In this document: one piece after another, positions 1 to 6,062 of the stretch | How the letters are laid out: each line of letters opens with the position of its first letter | How positions within the stretch are numbered: the stretch's first letter is position 1 | DNA from: an uncultured Micrococcales bacterium | GTDB lineage: Bacteria > Actinomycetota > Actinomycetes > S36-B12 > UBA10799 | Reading direction: 5' to 3' | Assembly: GCA_937952095.1 (NCBI GenBank) | Contig: CALFYG010000313.1 | Location: 1-8,849 of the forward strand | Length of the DNA stretch: 8,849 nucleotides | Translations under genes and position numbers: made by a program | The notes under the pieces: generated by a model | What the model saw: the letters and a program-made list of their open reading frames with translations, nothing else | What the model was told of the DNA's origin: nothing | The model's database searches: none

Positions 1-691
1 TGCGGGCGGCGACGAGGGTGGACCCGCTGCCCATGAACGGGTCGAGCGCGGTCAGCCGTTCGCCGGGGACGATGGCGAGCAGGTGTTGCAGGAGCGCCGT
101 CGGCTTCTGGGTCGGGTGGTCCTTGGCACCGTCGGCGTTTGCGGCGATTGGTGCGGTGACGACCGAACCGGGGAACTCGGTCACACGCTCCCGGTCCTTG
201 ATTGCCCCGACGGTGCCCCACGGAATGAACTCAACGTTTGACCTGAACAGACCACGCACAGGGATACCGGTGTGTTGACCCTTATCCCACGTCACAAGTC
301 CGCGCCAAGACCAACCGCCAAGTTGCAGGACATCGGTCGTTGCTGGAAGCTGTCGCCAGTCGGTGAACATGAAGCCATAACCACCGGGCCGCACGACACG
401 CAGCGCGTTGCCTGACCAGCCAATCGTCCACATCATCCATGTCCGCTGGTCGCGATTGTCGCCGCCGAAAATGCCGTTGTACTGCTTGACGAACTCGCCG
501 TTCGCCCCCTTGGTGGGCTGGGTGTACTTCTCGTCAACTGGGCGGTTCCGGTCCCCCCGGAACATGCCACCGGACGAGTACGGCGGGTCCGTCAGCAACA
601 CATCACACGATGCCTCGGGCAACGTCGCCAAGACGGCGCACGCCTCGCCGTGATAGATGGTCACCCCGTCCTGCTCGTAGTACGGCTTCAC
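1..691 (-). CDS. DNA amino-methyltransferase (N6-adenine or N4-cytosine), beta class, C-terminus cut by window edge
   Basis: SAM-dependent enzyme that methylates an exocyclic amino group of adenine or cytosine in a short DNA target. The visible 230 residues start at a GTG (689-691) and run off the left edge. Catalytic motif IV is TDPPYSSGG with DPPY at residues 35-38. The SAM-binding motif DPFMGSGST lies at 217-225, just before the cut, preceded by DHPTQKP, which is conserved in this family. The order DPPY, then target-recognition region, then FxGxG defines the beta class (N6_N4_Mtase family). Only a short C-terminal tail should be missing. The start GTG overlaps the stop of the upstream glycosyltransferase as GTGA, so translation is probably coupled. 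No restriction endonuclease is visible, so a solitary phage methylase protecting against host restriction is likely. Family assignment is firm; target base and sequence cannot be read. Confidence 0.92.
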   Translation of the reverse strand, partial: MKPYYEQDGVTIYHGEACAVLATLPEASCDVLLTDPPYSSGGMFRGDRNRPVDEKYTQPTKGANGEFVKQYNGIFGGDNRDQRTWMMWTIGWSGNALRVVRPGGYGFMFTDWRQLPATTDVLQLGGWSWRGLVTWDKGQHTGIPVRGLFRSNVEFIPWGTVGAIKDRERVTEFPGSVVTAPIAANADGAKDHPTQKPTALLQHLLAIVPGERLTALDPFMGSGSTLVAAR

Positions 692-2301
692 AGCTCGGTG
701 ACCTTCGGGTCCGTTCCCCGCCCGTCCAGATGCGTCGACCGCTTCATGTCACCCGACGGGGCATACATGCTCAGCCGGAAACGGCGCGGGTCACGATGCT
801 GCAACCAGTCGTTCTCCACCACCCCGTGCATCCGGTCCTCGATCATCCCGTCCGACTCACGCCACCACCCCGCCTCCAACCAGTTCCGGTACGACCCGGT
901 AGCGGCAAGATGCGGACGCTGCGACCACTGCACCGTCCGCAGCAACGGCACCCCCTCCACCACACGGGGCACCTCGTCCACCATCAGATGCCGGTGAGGC
1001 TCCAGCACCGACGCCTCGTGGTGGAACCGGATCAGGTTCGTCGCACCAGACAGGACCGCCCGGGCGCAACCATCCCAGTCCACCTCGCCGACCAGCGGCG
1101 TGTCGTGCTCCACGAACAGCACCAGGGGGGTACGAACGCTGGCGAGAACCGTGCGTGTCATCCCCACCTGATGCGTATGGCGGTCGAACAGGAACGGGAC
1201 CACGTTGTCCCACTCAAGGTTCGACGCCCACATCAACCGGCGCAGATACTCGGCATAATCCCTGGTCCGTTCGGCCAGGTTCTCGGGGAGCCCGTCGGCC
1301 ATTATCAGGATCTCGGCACCCGGCAGCCGGTCGCGGACGGACCCGACCGTCTCGGCGATGATGTCAAGGGAAGGGTGCGACGGGATAGCCGAGGTCGGCA
1401 TCAGCACCGTGACCAGATCGTCCACGCTGTGCGTCGAGGGCGGCAGGTCCGCCACGGCGGCAACGTCGTCGAGCAGGTCGAGGCGGTGACGGCGCTTCTG
1501 CTGCTGCCACCATGCGCTACACCGGTTGGCGTTGTTCGGCCAGTCGGCCAACGCTGCCGCAACGTACTTCTCGACCTCATGCCAGTGGGCGACACGTTCG
1601 GCGGGGTGACCGGGGTACACCATGTCCCAGTAGCCCCGCTCCGGGTAGGTGCCGGGGGCGGTGGCGTCGAGCAGTGGGACGCACCCGGCCTCGAGTGCTT
1701 CGTACGCCCGGAAGCTGTCGGGGGTGGCGGGGCCGGACGGGCACGGGGCGACCTTGGCGGCGGCCATGCGGCCCAGGTACTCGGCACGGTCGTAGCCCTG
1801 CATGAACCCCGGCGTGCGGGTGATGTCCTTGCGCCAGCCACGCTGGGTGGATTCGAGCTTGTCGAACAGCTCATGGCGGCGGATGTGAGTGTCCTGCCCT
1901 GACAAGAACACGTCGGTGGTGCGGGCCGGGTTGTTGATCTCCCGCAGGGTGGGGCGTGTGGCGGGGTTGAACCCTTCGCCGATGAACCGGGTGCCGTGGG
2001 GGTAGGTGCGGTCTGGGCGGGGGGTCATCACCCAGCACCGGACGTTGGGGTGGGCGACGGCGTTGGCGTCGAAGGTGGATTCCTCGTCGGAGGTGAGGAT
2101 GAGGACGCACCACGGCAGCGGGGCGATGAGGTCGTTGACCTGCTCGGGGGTGTAGTAGCGGGCGGGGCAGACGACGACGGCGCCGTCGCCTGGGGTGGGT
2201 GGTTCGGTGTCGTGTTGGTATCGGCCGGCGGGGGCGATGAGGTCGACGATGTGTTGGTCGTCGCAGAGTGGGTGCGCTTCGAGCCACCAGACGGGGATCA
2301 T
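688..2301 (-). CDS. Two-domain glycosyltransferase (exostosin/GT-B-like plus GT-A/GT2-like)
   Basis: A 537-residue protein that appears to join two sugar-transfer domains. Residues 1 to about 265 resemble the GT-B/exostosin type: SFRAYEALEAGCVPLLD (196-212) matches the conserved 'R-x-YEAL-x-G-C-x-P' nucleotide-sugar site. Residues about 295-537 look like a GT-A domain: VTVLMPT (297-303) is the first strand, followed by an ILIMADG strand and VEHDTP (397-402), where the metal-binding DxD would lie. A charged Gln/Arg-rich linker (about 266-290) separates them. The reading frame is open further upstream, but that part overlaps the FkbM gene in another frame. The ATG at 2299-2301 overlaps the FkbM stop as ATGA and is the sensible start. 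No clear Shine-Dalgarno precedes it, which fits coupled translation. Wobble-base preference changes at the domain junction (see findings). Donor and acceptor are unknown; a virion protein is the likeliest acceptor from context. Confidence 0.85.
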   Translation of the reverse strand: MIPVWWLEAHPLCDDQHIVDLIAPAGRYQHDTEPPTPGDGAVVVCPARYYTPEQVNDLIAPLPWCVLILTSDEESTFDANAVAHPNVRCWVMTPRPDRTYPHGTRFIGEGFNPATRPTLREINNPARTTDVFLSGQDTHIRRHELFDKLESTQRGWRKDITRTPGFMQGYDRAEYLGRMAAAKVAPCPSGPATPDSFRAYEALEAGCVPLLDATAPGTYPERGYWDMVYPGHPAERVAHWHEVEKYVAAALADWPNNANRCSAWWQQQKRRHRLDLLDDVAAVADLPPSTHSVDDLVTVLMPTSAIPSHPSLDIIAETVGSVRDRLPGAEILIMADGLPENLAERTRDYAEYLRRLMWASNLEWDNVVPFLFDRHTHQVGMTRTVLASVRTPLVLFVEHDTPLVGEVDWDGCARAVLSGATNLIRFHHEASVLEPHRHLMVDEVPRVVEGVPLLRTVQWSQRPHLAATGSYRNWLEAGWWRESDGMIEDRMHGVVENDWLQHRDPRRFRLSMYAPSGDMKRSTHLDGRGTDPKVTEL

Positions 2302-3047
2302 CGGGGGTCGAACCGAAAATGTTGCTCGTGGTCCGTCGCCAGGTGCGTCGCGTCGTACCCGGCCTTGTCCATCAGGTGCAGCACCTCGGCCGGCGACTGC
2401 CCGTACATCTCCTCCAGGAACTGCGGGTGGATCGACACGAACACCGTCGGCCGATGCACCGCCAGCGTCCGCGTCGCGCCACGCAACACGAACCACTCCG
2501 ACCCCTCGACGTCCATCGTCAACACGTCCGGGATGAGCCCCGTGCGTGCCACCAGCCGGTCGACGGTGGTGGTCGGAACCCGGTCCTGTTCCTGTGCCAT
2601 GTGGGCGAACCCCGCGGCTGGGTCGATGACCCCGGTCGCGCAGTCCGGCCAGCCGTGGAAGAACCCGCGGCGGATGCCGTCAGGGTTCGTCGGCGTCGTC
2701 TCTTTCGCCCCGACGAAACCGACGTAGGTCGCGGCCGGCGGGATCAGATCGTTCTCGTCGAAGATGGCTTTGATGCACGGCCACACCCAGGGGTTCGGCT
2801 CGATTGCCACCAGAGCGCCTGTGTGCGCCCAGGAGGCGAGCAGAGCGGTCATGTCGCCCTGCTCTGCGCCGATGTCCATGACCACCGAATCGGGGCGAAT
2901 CACTTCATGCATCGCCGCCAGGCGTTCCCGCTCCCACCCACTTATGGGATCTTGCATGTACTGAATCGCCCGGTGCGACGGCATCCGCAGCACCCACGAC
3001 CCGTTCACGTTGACCGGGTAGTGGTACACCTTCGCAAGATCGTTCAC
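2298..3047 (-). CDS. FkbM-family SAM-dependent methyltransferase
   Basis: A 249-residue class I methyltransferase of the FkbM type; characterised members O-methylate sugars or polyketides. SAM motif I is VVMDIGAEQGD (55-65), the second strand ends in AIEPNP (81-86), and the family hallmark MDVEGSEWFVLRGA lies at 178-191, with TTVDRL just before it. The start is a GTG (3045-3047) with AAGGG about six bases upstream. The ATG at 2944-2946 or other internal starts would cut into the conserved N-terminal region. The gene lies between two glycosyltransferases, 28 bp after the first and overlapping the second by ATGA, so methylation of a transferred sugar is the likeliest role. Whether it acts before or after sugar transfer cannot be told. 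Wobble bases are strongly G-biased, like the C-terminal half of the next gene. Confidence 0.9.
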   Translation of the reverse strand: MNDLAKVYHYPVNVNGSWVLRMPSHRAIQYMQDPISGWERERLAAMHEVIRPDSVVMDIGAEQGDMTALLASWAHTGALVAIEPNPWVWPCIKAIFDENDLIPPAATYVGFVGAKETTPTNPDGIRRGFFHGWPDCATGVIDPAAGFAHMAQEQDRVPTTTVDRLVARTGLIPDVLTMDVEGSEWFVLRGATRTLAVHRPTVFVSIHPQFLEEMYGQSPAEVLHLMDKAGYDATHLATDHEQHFRFDPR

Positions 3048-3075
3048 CGAGTGCCCTTCAGTTTGGGGAGGACCG

Positions 3076-4047
3076 CTACGAAGGACACACGGCCTCCAGC
3101 ACCTGCGCTAGACGCACGGTGTAGGTATGGCGCTCCAGCGTCTCTCGCCGTGCCCACGCCGCACGTTGGGTGCGATCCTCGTCGTCTGCGACGTAGGTGT
3201 CTATGAAGACCTTGAGCGTTTCCCAATCACCCATGCGCCAAGTCAGCACACCCTCGGATGACCAGCACTCGGGGAACACACCGTCAACATGAGGGTGTAA
3301 CAGGAACCCGCCGCGGCCGGTCACCTCCGGTACCCGATCACTGACGTAGGAATGCATCGGCCCACCATCAGCACGAGGCGCCAGGCACGAGTCCCCCACC
3401 CACACCTTCACCGAGGCGATCAGGTCACGCAGGTCGTCGCCACGGATCCCCGGCTGATGGTCGCCCGGGAACTGCCGGAACCGGTCGCCGTAGGTGTCAC
3501 GCAGCCACCGCACCAGCTCGAAGCGGTGAGCGTTCTCCGGGTGGTAGCCGCTCACGGTGCCGAGGAACCCGACGTCCGCCCGCCACTCGTCCCGAGGTGT
3601 CCCGGGCACACACTCGAACTCGGACACGCCCGGCGGCATCCAGTGGTGGTTGACGCCGGCCACGGCCCACTCGGTGTCGTGCGCCCCGTCGGTGGAGAAG
3701 AAGAACTCGGTCTTGAAGAACGGCTCAGACCACACGGAGTCTTCGCGGCCGTGCTCACGTAGCCCCCACCACCGGTCGAGGTGTCCGGCCACAGTCGGGA
3801 CTCCGACGCGCCTGGCCTTGATGAGCATGTCCCGTTGCACGGCGTGGGGAATCTGCTTCGACAGGTCAGCCGTGCGGGTCCAGAACACGACGTCGAACTC
3901 GTGGACGCGAGCGATGAGTTCATCCCAGCGGCGGCGATCCTGTTCCTGCACCAGCCACACGTCATGCCCAAGGGCCGAGAACGCCTTCCGAAACTCATTC
4001 TCGCTTGAGTGGGTCGGGTCGAAATTTCCGATCTGGGCGATGTTCAT
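3076..4047 (-). CDS. CgeB-like glycosyltransferase (GT-B fold)
   Basis: A 323-residue protein with the layout of CgeB-like glycosyltransferases. The N-terminus MNIAQIGNF starts a Rossmann-type strand. VGFLGTVSGY (159-168) opens the C-terminal domain, and YVSDRVPEVTGRGGFLLHP (234-252) matches the conserved nucleotide-sugar site in which Glu241 is the expected key acid. It probably moves a sugar from a nucleotide donor to a phage or host acceptor in the cytoplasm. The frame stays open upstream into the capsid gene, but ATG 4045-4047 is the best start: GAGGTG sits six bases before it and the N-terminus then fits the family. An in-frame ATG at 4102-4104 lacks a ribosome site. The start overlaps the stop of a 23-codon ORF as ATGA. 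It is the first large gene of the sugar-modification cassette after the capsid hairpin. Confidence 0.86.
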   Translation of the reverse strand: MNIAQIGNFDPTHSSENEFRKAFSALGHDVWLVQEQDRRRWDELIARVHEFDVVFWTRTADLSKQIPHAVQRDMLIKARRVGVPTVAGHLDRWWGLREHGREDSVWSEPFFKTEFFFSTDGAHDTEWAVAGVNHHWMPPGVSEFECVPGTPRDEWRADVGFLGTVSGYHPENAHRFELVRWLRDTYGDRFRQFPGDHQPGIRGDDLRDLIASVKVWVGDSCLAPRADGGPMHSYVSDRVPEVTGRGGFLLHPHVDGVFPECWSSEGVLTWRMGDWETLKVFIDTYVADDEDRTQRAAWARRETLERHTYTVRLAQVLEAVCPS

Positions 4048-4115
4048 GCCGCACACCTCGCAGCCCAAGCGCGGGGGTTGCTGCACCCGTCGGGGTGCTT
4101 GCATGAACGCGCCAT
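4044..4115 (-). CDS. Tiny Cys-rich ORF (23 aa), leader or mini zinc-knuckle protein
   Basis: A 23-codon ORF encoding MARSCKHPDGCSNPRAWAARCAA by direct translation. AAGGAG (4122-4127) precedes the ATG by six bases, the best Shine-Dalgarno spacing in the intergenic region. The stop overlaps the glycosyltransferase start as ATGA. Cys5, His7, Cys11 and Cys21 and the C-x5-C-x-NPR pattern resemble the N-terminal half of small phage Cys/His knuckle proteins, which usually continue to a final Cys-x2-His. That His is absent here, so it may be a shortened family member. Alternatively the peptide may matter only as a translated leader that delivers ribosomes to the glycosyltransferase. An out-of-frame ATG at 4118-4120 is too close to the ribosome site. 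Function unknown. Confidence 0.6.
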   Translation of the reverse strand: MARSCKHPDGCSNPRAWAARCAA

Positions 4116-4121
4116 GCCATT

Positions 4122-4127
4122 CTCCTT
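4122..4127 (-). promoter_or_regulatory. Ribosome binding site of the 23-codon ORF
   Basis: AAGGAG on the minus strand, six bases before the ATG at 4113-4115. It is the only strong ribosome site between the capsid gene and the sugar-modification genes, so it decides the start of the tiny ORF and may load ribosomes for the whole coupled cassette. Confidence 0.65.
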
Positions 4128-4167
4128 CGTGTTGTGCCCGAGCAGTTGGTGACCCGATTCGGTGGCA

Positions 4168-4195
4168 GGGGGCGAGGGCCGAAGCCCTCACCCCC
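4168..4195 (-). terminator. Strong UUCG-loop hairpin downstream of the capsid gene (terminator or attenuator)
   Basis: Read on the minus strand this is a 12-bp stem closed by a C(UUCG)G tetraloop. It is all Watson-Crick except for one G-U wobble, which would be a C-A mismatch in plus-strand RNA, so the structure favours minus-strand transcripts. It begins 43 bases after the capsid stop. No U-tract follows, so it is not a classical intrinsic terminator. Actinobacterial systems often lack the U-tract, so partial termination is possible. mRNA stabilisation of the capsid message is the main alternative. Confidence 0.6.
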
Positions 4196-4203
4196 GAACC
4201 ACC

Positions 4204-4222
4204 CGTGCTCGGGCCAAGCACG
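4204..4222 (-). other. Small secondary hairpin between capsid stop and the main hairpin
   Basis: A perfect 6-bp inverted repeat (CGTGCT/AGCACG) around a 7-base loop, 16 bases after the capsid stop. It is weaker than the adjacent UUCG hairpin and may simply extend that structured 3' region. Confidence 0.35.
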
Positions 4223-4238
4223 ATCTGTTGGCTCAGCC

Positions 4239-5186
4239 TCAGGTGGGCTGGCTCACGACCGCCCCGAACGGGAACGTGTTGGCGTCCGACTGACCGCTCG
4301 TGGGGGTCACCGGGTCGGCGACGTTCCACCCGAACCGGGCGACGAACCGCATGGCGACGCTGTCCTGCTGCATGAGGTTCAGAACCACGTTGCCGGAGTC
4401 GTCCGAGATCACACCCTCGGTGAACAGCTTCCACGAGATGTCCTGGCGGACACCGGCCACCGCCATCGACCAGTCGCCGGCCACGATGGTGTAGTCGTTG
4501 TCCCACGCACCGTTCATGACCTCGTTCAGCGGGTAGCCGTAGAGGCCCTGGCCGCCGCCGTTGGCGAGGGACTGGGTGTAGATGGGCTCGCCGGTGGTCG
4601 AACGCAGCGACATGAGTCGCCACTGGGTGCCAGGGCGGGTGATGAACCCGGTGATGCCGAAGCCGTCCTTCGCCAGCGCCTCACCCACGTAGGCGAGGTC
4701 GGCGGCGAAGTCGTCACCCGACACACCCTCGGTGAAGTCGTTGTTGGACGCCTCGATGCCAGTCGACAGAGCGGCACCCCAACTCGACGGCTTGTTCGTC
4801 CCCCACAACGCGGCGTTGTCGAACGCCTTGCCGATGGCCTGCGCCGCAAGCGGTGCCACGTTGTCCCAGATGGGAACCTGGGAGTCGTCGAGGTACGCCT
4901 CGGGCACGGGGATGATGACCGCGATCTCCTCGGCCACGAGGTCGAGGTTCTCCCAGTCGGCGTTGCTCGTCTGCTTGAGGCCGGTATCACCGGACACGAA
5001 GTAGGCGGTCGGGAGGGTCGACAGGACCGGGGTACGACTGGTCTTGGTCGACATCGGGGCGATGCGCGCACGGGACAGCACCGCGGACGAGTGCGTCGCC
5101 ACCTGGATCACGTTGGCCGACTGCGGGGCAGGGACCAGCGGGTCGTTGGATGCGTCGCGGCTGATGAGGTCGGAATAGGTCGTCAT
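4239..5186 (-). CDS. Major capsid protein, HK97 fold
   Basis: A 315-residue protein with the features of actinophage HK97-type capsid proteins: an N-terminal segment with ARIAPMSTKTSRTP (40-53), an extended loop region (about 60-90), a strand EEIAVIIPVPEAYLDDS (86-102), a long spine helix from VPIWDNVAPL (104-113) to about 128, and a peripheral domain carrying RPGTQWRLMSLRSTTG (184-199). It forms the icosahedral shell. There is no obvious long N-terminal delta domain, which fits the separate scaffold gene just upstream. The ATG at 5184-5186 has AAGGAG eight bases before it, a strong site expected for a highly made protein. The C-terminal tail (about 293-315) is rich in Ser, Thr and Pro and so could accept O-linked sugars, but this is speculative. 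A strong hairpin follows the gene. Confidence 0.9.
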   Translation of the reverse strand: MTTYSDLISRDASNDPLVPAPQSANVIQVATHSSAVLSRARIAPMSTKTSRTPVLSTLPTAYFVSGDTGLKQTSNADWENLDLVAEEIAVIIPVPEAYLDDSQVPIWDNVAPLAAQAIGKAFDNAALWGTNKPSSWGAALSTGIEASNNDFTEGVSGDDFAADLAYVGEALAKDGFGITGFITRPGTQWRLMSLRSTTGEPIYTQSLANGGGQGLYGYPLNEVMNGAWDNDYTIVAGDWSMAVAGVRQDISWKLFTEGVISDDSGNVVLNLMQQDSVAMRFVARFGWNVADPVTPTSGQSDANTFPFGAVVSQPT

Positions 5187-5194
5187 GGGGACGG

Positions 5195-5200
5195 CTCCTT
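5195..5200 (-). promoter_or_regulatory. Ribosome binding site of the capsid gene
   Basis: AAGGAG in the 24-base gap between the scaffold stop and the capsid ATG, with an 8-base spacer. It is the clearest Shine-Dalgarno in the head operon, in line with high capsid expression. Confidence 0.75.
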
Positions 5201-5210
5201 GTCAGGGGGT

Positions 5211-5750
5211 TCAGACGGGCTTTCCGCGCGCTTGGGCGCGGATCGTGTCGTCGATGGATGAACCCGTTGACGGCGTCGCGCCACCACCGGGAAGCGGCTG
5301 CGGCTTCGCGCCGGCAGCCAGATGCGGCTTCGCTTTCACGAGGCCCGCCACCGCCGCAGCGATGGACTTGGTGTCAACGGCGCCATCGTCATCGATCTCG
5401 AACTGATCGAGGTCGATGTACAGAACGGCGTCGTCAGGGTCGACTAGAACGCCCGTGGCAGCGGCCCGGACCTCCGTCTGGATGATGCGCTTGTGTGCCG
5501 ACGACATGGCCTCCGCGAACCCCTCCGCCTTCGCGGCGGCAACGGCTCGTTCGGCTTCTGTCTGGCTGGCCTCCTCGGCGGCGGCGAGCCGTTTACGGAA
5601 CGTCTCGGCCTCCTTGTTAGCCTTCTTCAAGGCGAGGAGCACCGGGTGGTTGTCTGGGAGCTTGTCCGGGTCCTCGGCCACGGGGGGCGGTCCTGGTGCC
5701 GGGTCATCCACGACGACAGCAGCGACGTCGGTGGGGGTGGCGTCAGACAT
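5211..5750 (-). CDS. Capsid scaffolding protein
   Basis: A 179-residue acidic, Ala/Glu/Lys-rich protein directly upstream of the capsid gene. It has a Pro- and Asp-rich start (1-35), a predicted long helix or coiled coil from about 36 to 98 (ALKKANKEAETFRKRLAAAE and onward), then a pattern common to actinophage scaffolds: DPDDAVLYIDLDQFEID (104-120), a dGxVD turn, and a helix ending near KPHLA (141-145). The C-terminus is flexible and Gly/Pro-rich. Scaffolds guide capsid assembly and are then removed. The ATG overlaps the upstream stop as TGATG. Only a weak G-rich ribosome site is present, so re-initiation by ribosomes ending the 88-aa gene is likely. Assignment rests on composition, pattern and position. 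Confidence 0.8.
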   Translation of the reverse strand: MSDATPTDVAAVVVDDPAPGPPPVAEDPDKLPDNHPVLLALKKANKEAETFRKRLAAAEEASQTEAERAVAAAKAEGFAEAMSSAHKRIIQTEVRAAATGVLVDPDDAVLYIDLDQFEIDDDGAVDTKSIAAAVAGLVKAKPHLAAGAKPQPLPGGGATPSTGSSIDDTIRAQARGKPV

Positions 5751-6016
5751 CAGCGACGACCCCCACCGGTCTTGGCCTGCTGGCGCTTGCGGAGGGCACG
5801 CGTGTACTCGTCGAGGTCGAGCGCCCGTTCCGGGTCCGCAGCACGCCGCACGGCACGGCCGGCGTCGTCGTACACCTTGGATGCCGCCGCGAGGTCCGCC
5901 CTGGTCTTGCGGGTGTTGCGCTGCTCGAACGCATCCCGCGCCTCGCGGAGTGCTTCTTCTGCCTTCATGAACTCGGCCTCGAGCGCGTCGAGTTCAGGGG
6001 TTGGTGCGGTGGGCAT
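5750..6016 (-). CDS. Small coiled-coil protein of unknown function in the head operon
   Basis: An 88-residue, highly charged protein that is almost wholly helical by composition. Residues 8-60 (ELDALEAEFMKAEEALREAR and following) have heptad-like Leu/Ala spacing, and the C-terminus is basic (RALRKRQQAK...GGGRR). I do not recognise a family. It lies between the MuF-like gene and the scaffold, and its stop overlaps the scaffold ATG by one base, so a head-assembly accessory role is plausible. An upstream extension of the frame to 6151 overlaps the MuF-like gene and has a shadow-like Ser/Pro composition. The ATG at 6014-6016 has AAAGG six bases upstream (AAAGGGG in full) and is preferred. Confidence 0.75.
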   Translation of the reverse strand: MPTAPTPELDALEAEFMKAEEALREARDAFEQRNTRKTRADLAAASKVYDDAGRAVRRAADPERALDLDEYTRALRKRQQAKTGGGRR

Positions 6017-6062
6017 CGCGCCCCTTTCATGTTGGGGCCACCCGTCGCGGGCGGCCGGTGCC

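Noticed and set aside
610..1902. Long plus-strand open frame (430 codons) opposite the two-domain glycosyltransferase
   Set aside because: Composition is Arg/His/Pro/Val-rich with no family pattern, as expected of an antisense shadow in high-GC DNA, while the minus strand encodes recognisable domains.
2301..2320. tRNA T-arm-like GGTTCGACCCC on the minus strand
   Set aside because: The flanking bases do not form a T-stem, no cloverleaf can be drawn, and it lies in the end of the FkbM coding region.
2302..2496. N-terminal extension of the two-domain glycosyltransferase to an ATG at 2496
   Set aside because: The added 65 residues overlap the FkbM C-terminus and have shadow composition; the ATGA junction gives a better start.
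4048..4623. N-terminal extension of the CgeB-like glycosyltransferase into the capsid gene
   Set aside because: It lies antiphase within the capsid coding region and across the hairpin; the family-like N-terminus begins at the ATG at 4047.
4134..5261. Plus-strand open frame of 375 codons opposite the entire capsid gene
   Set aside because: Gly/Arg/His/Val-rich shadow with no motif or ribosome site; the antisense of high-GC3 codons rarely creates stops.
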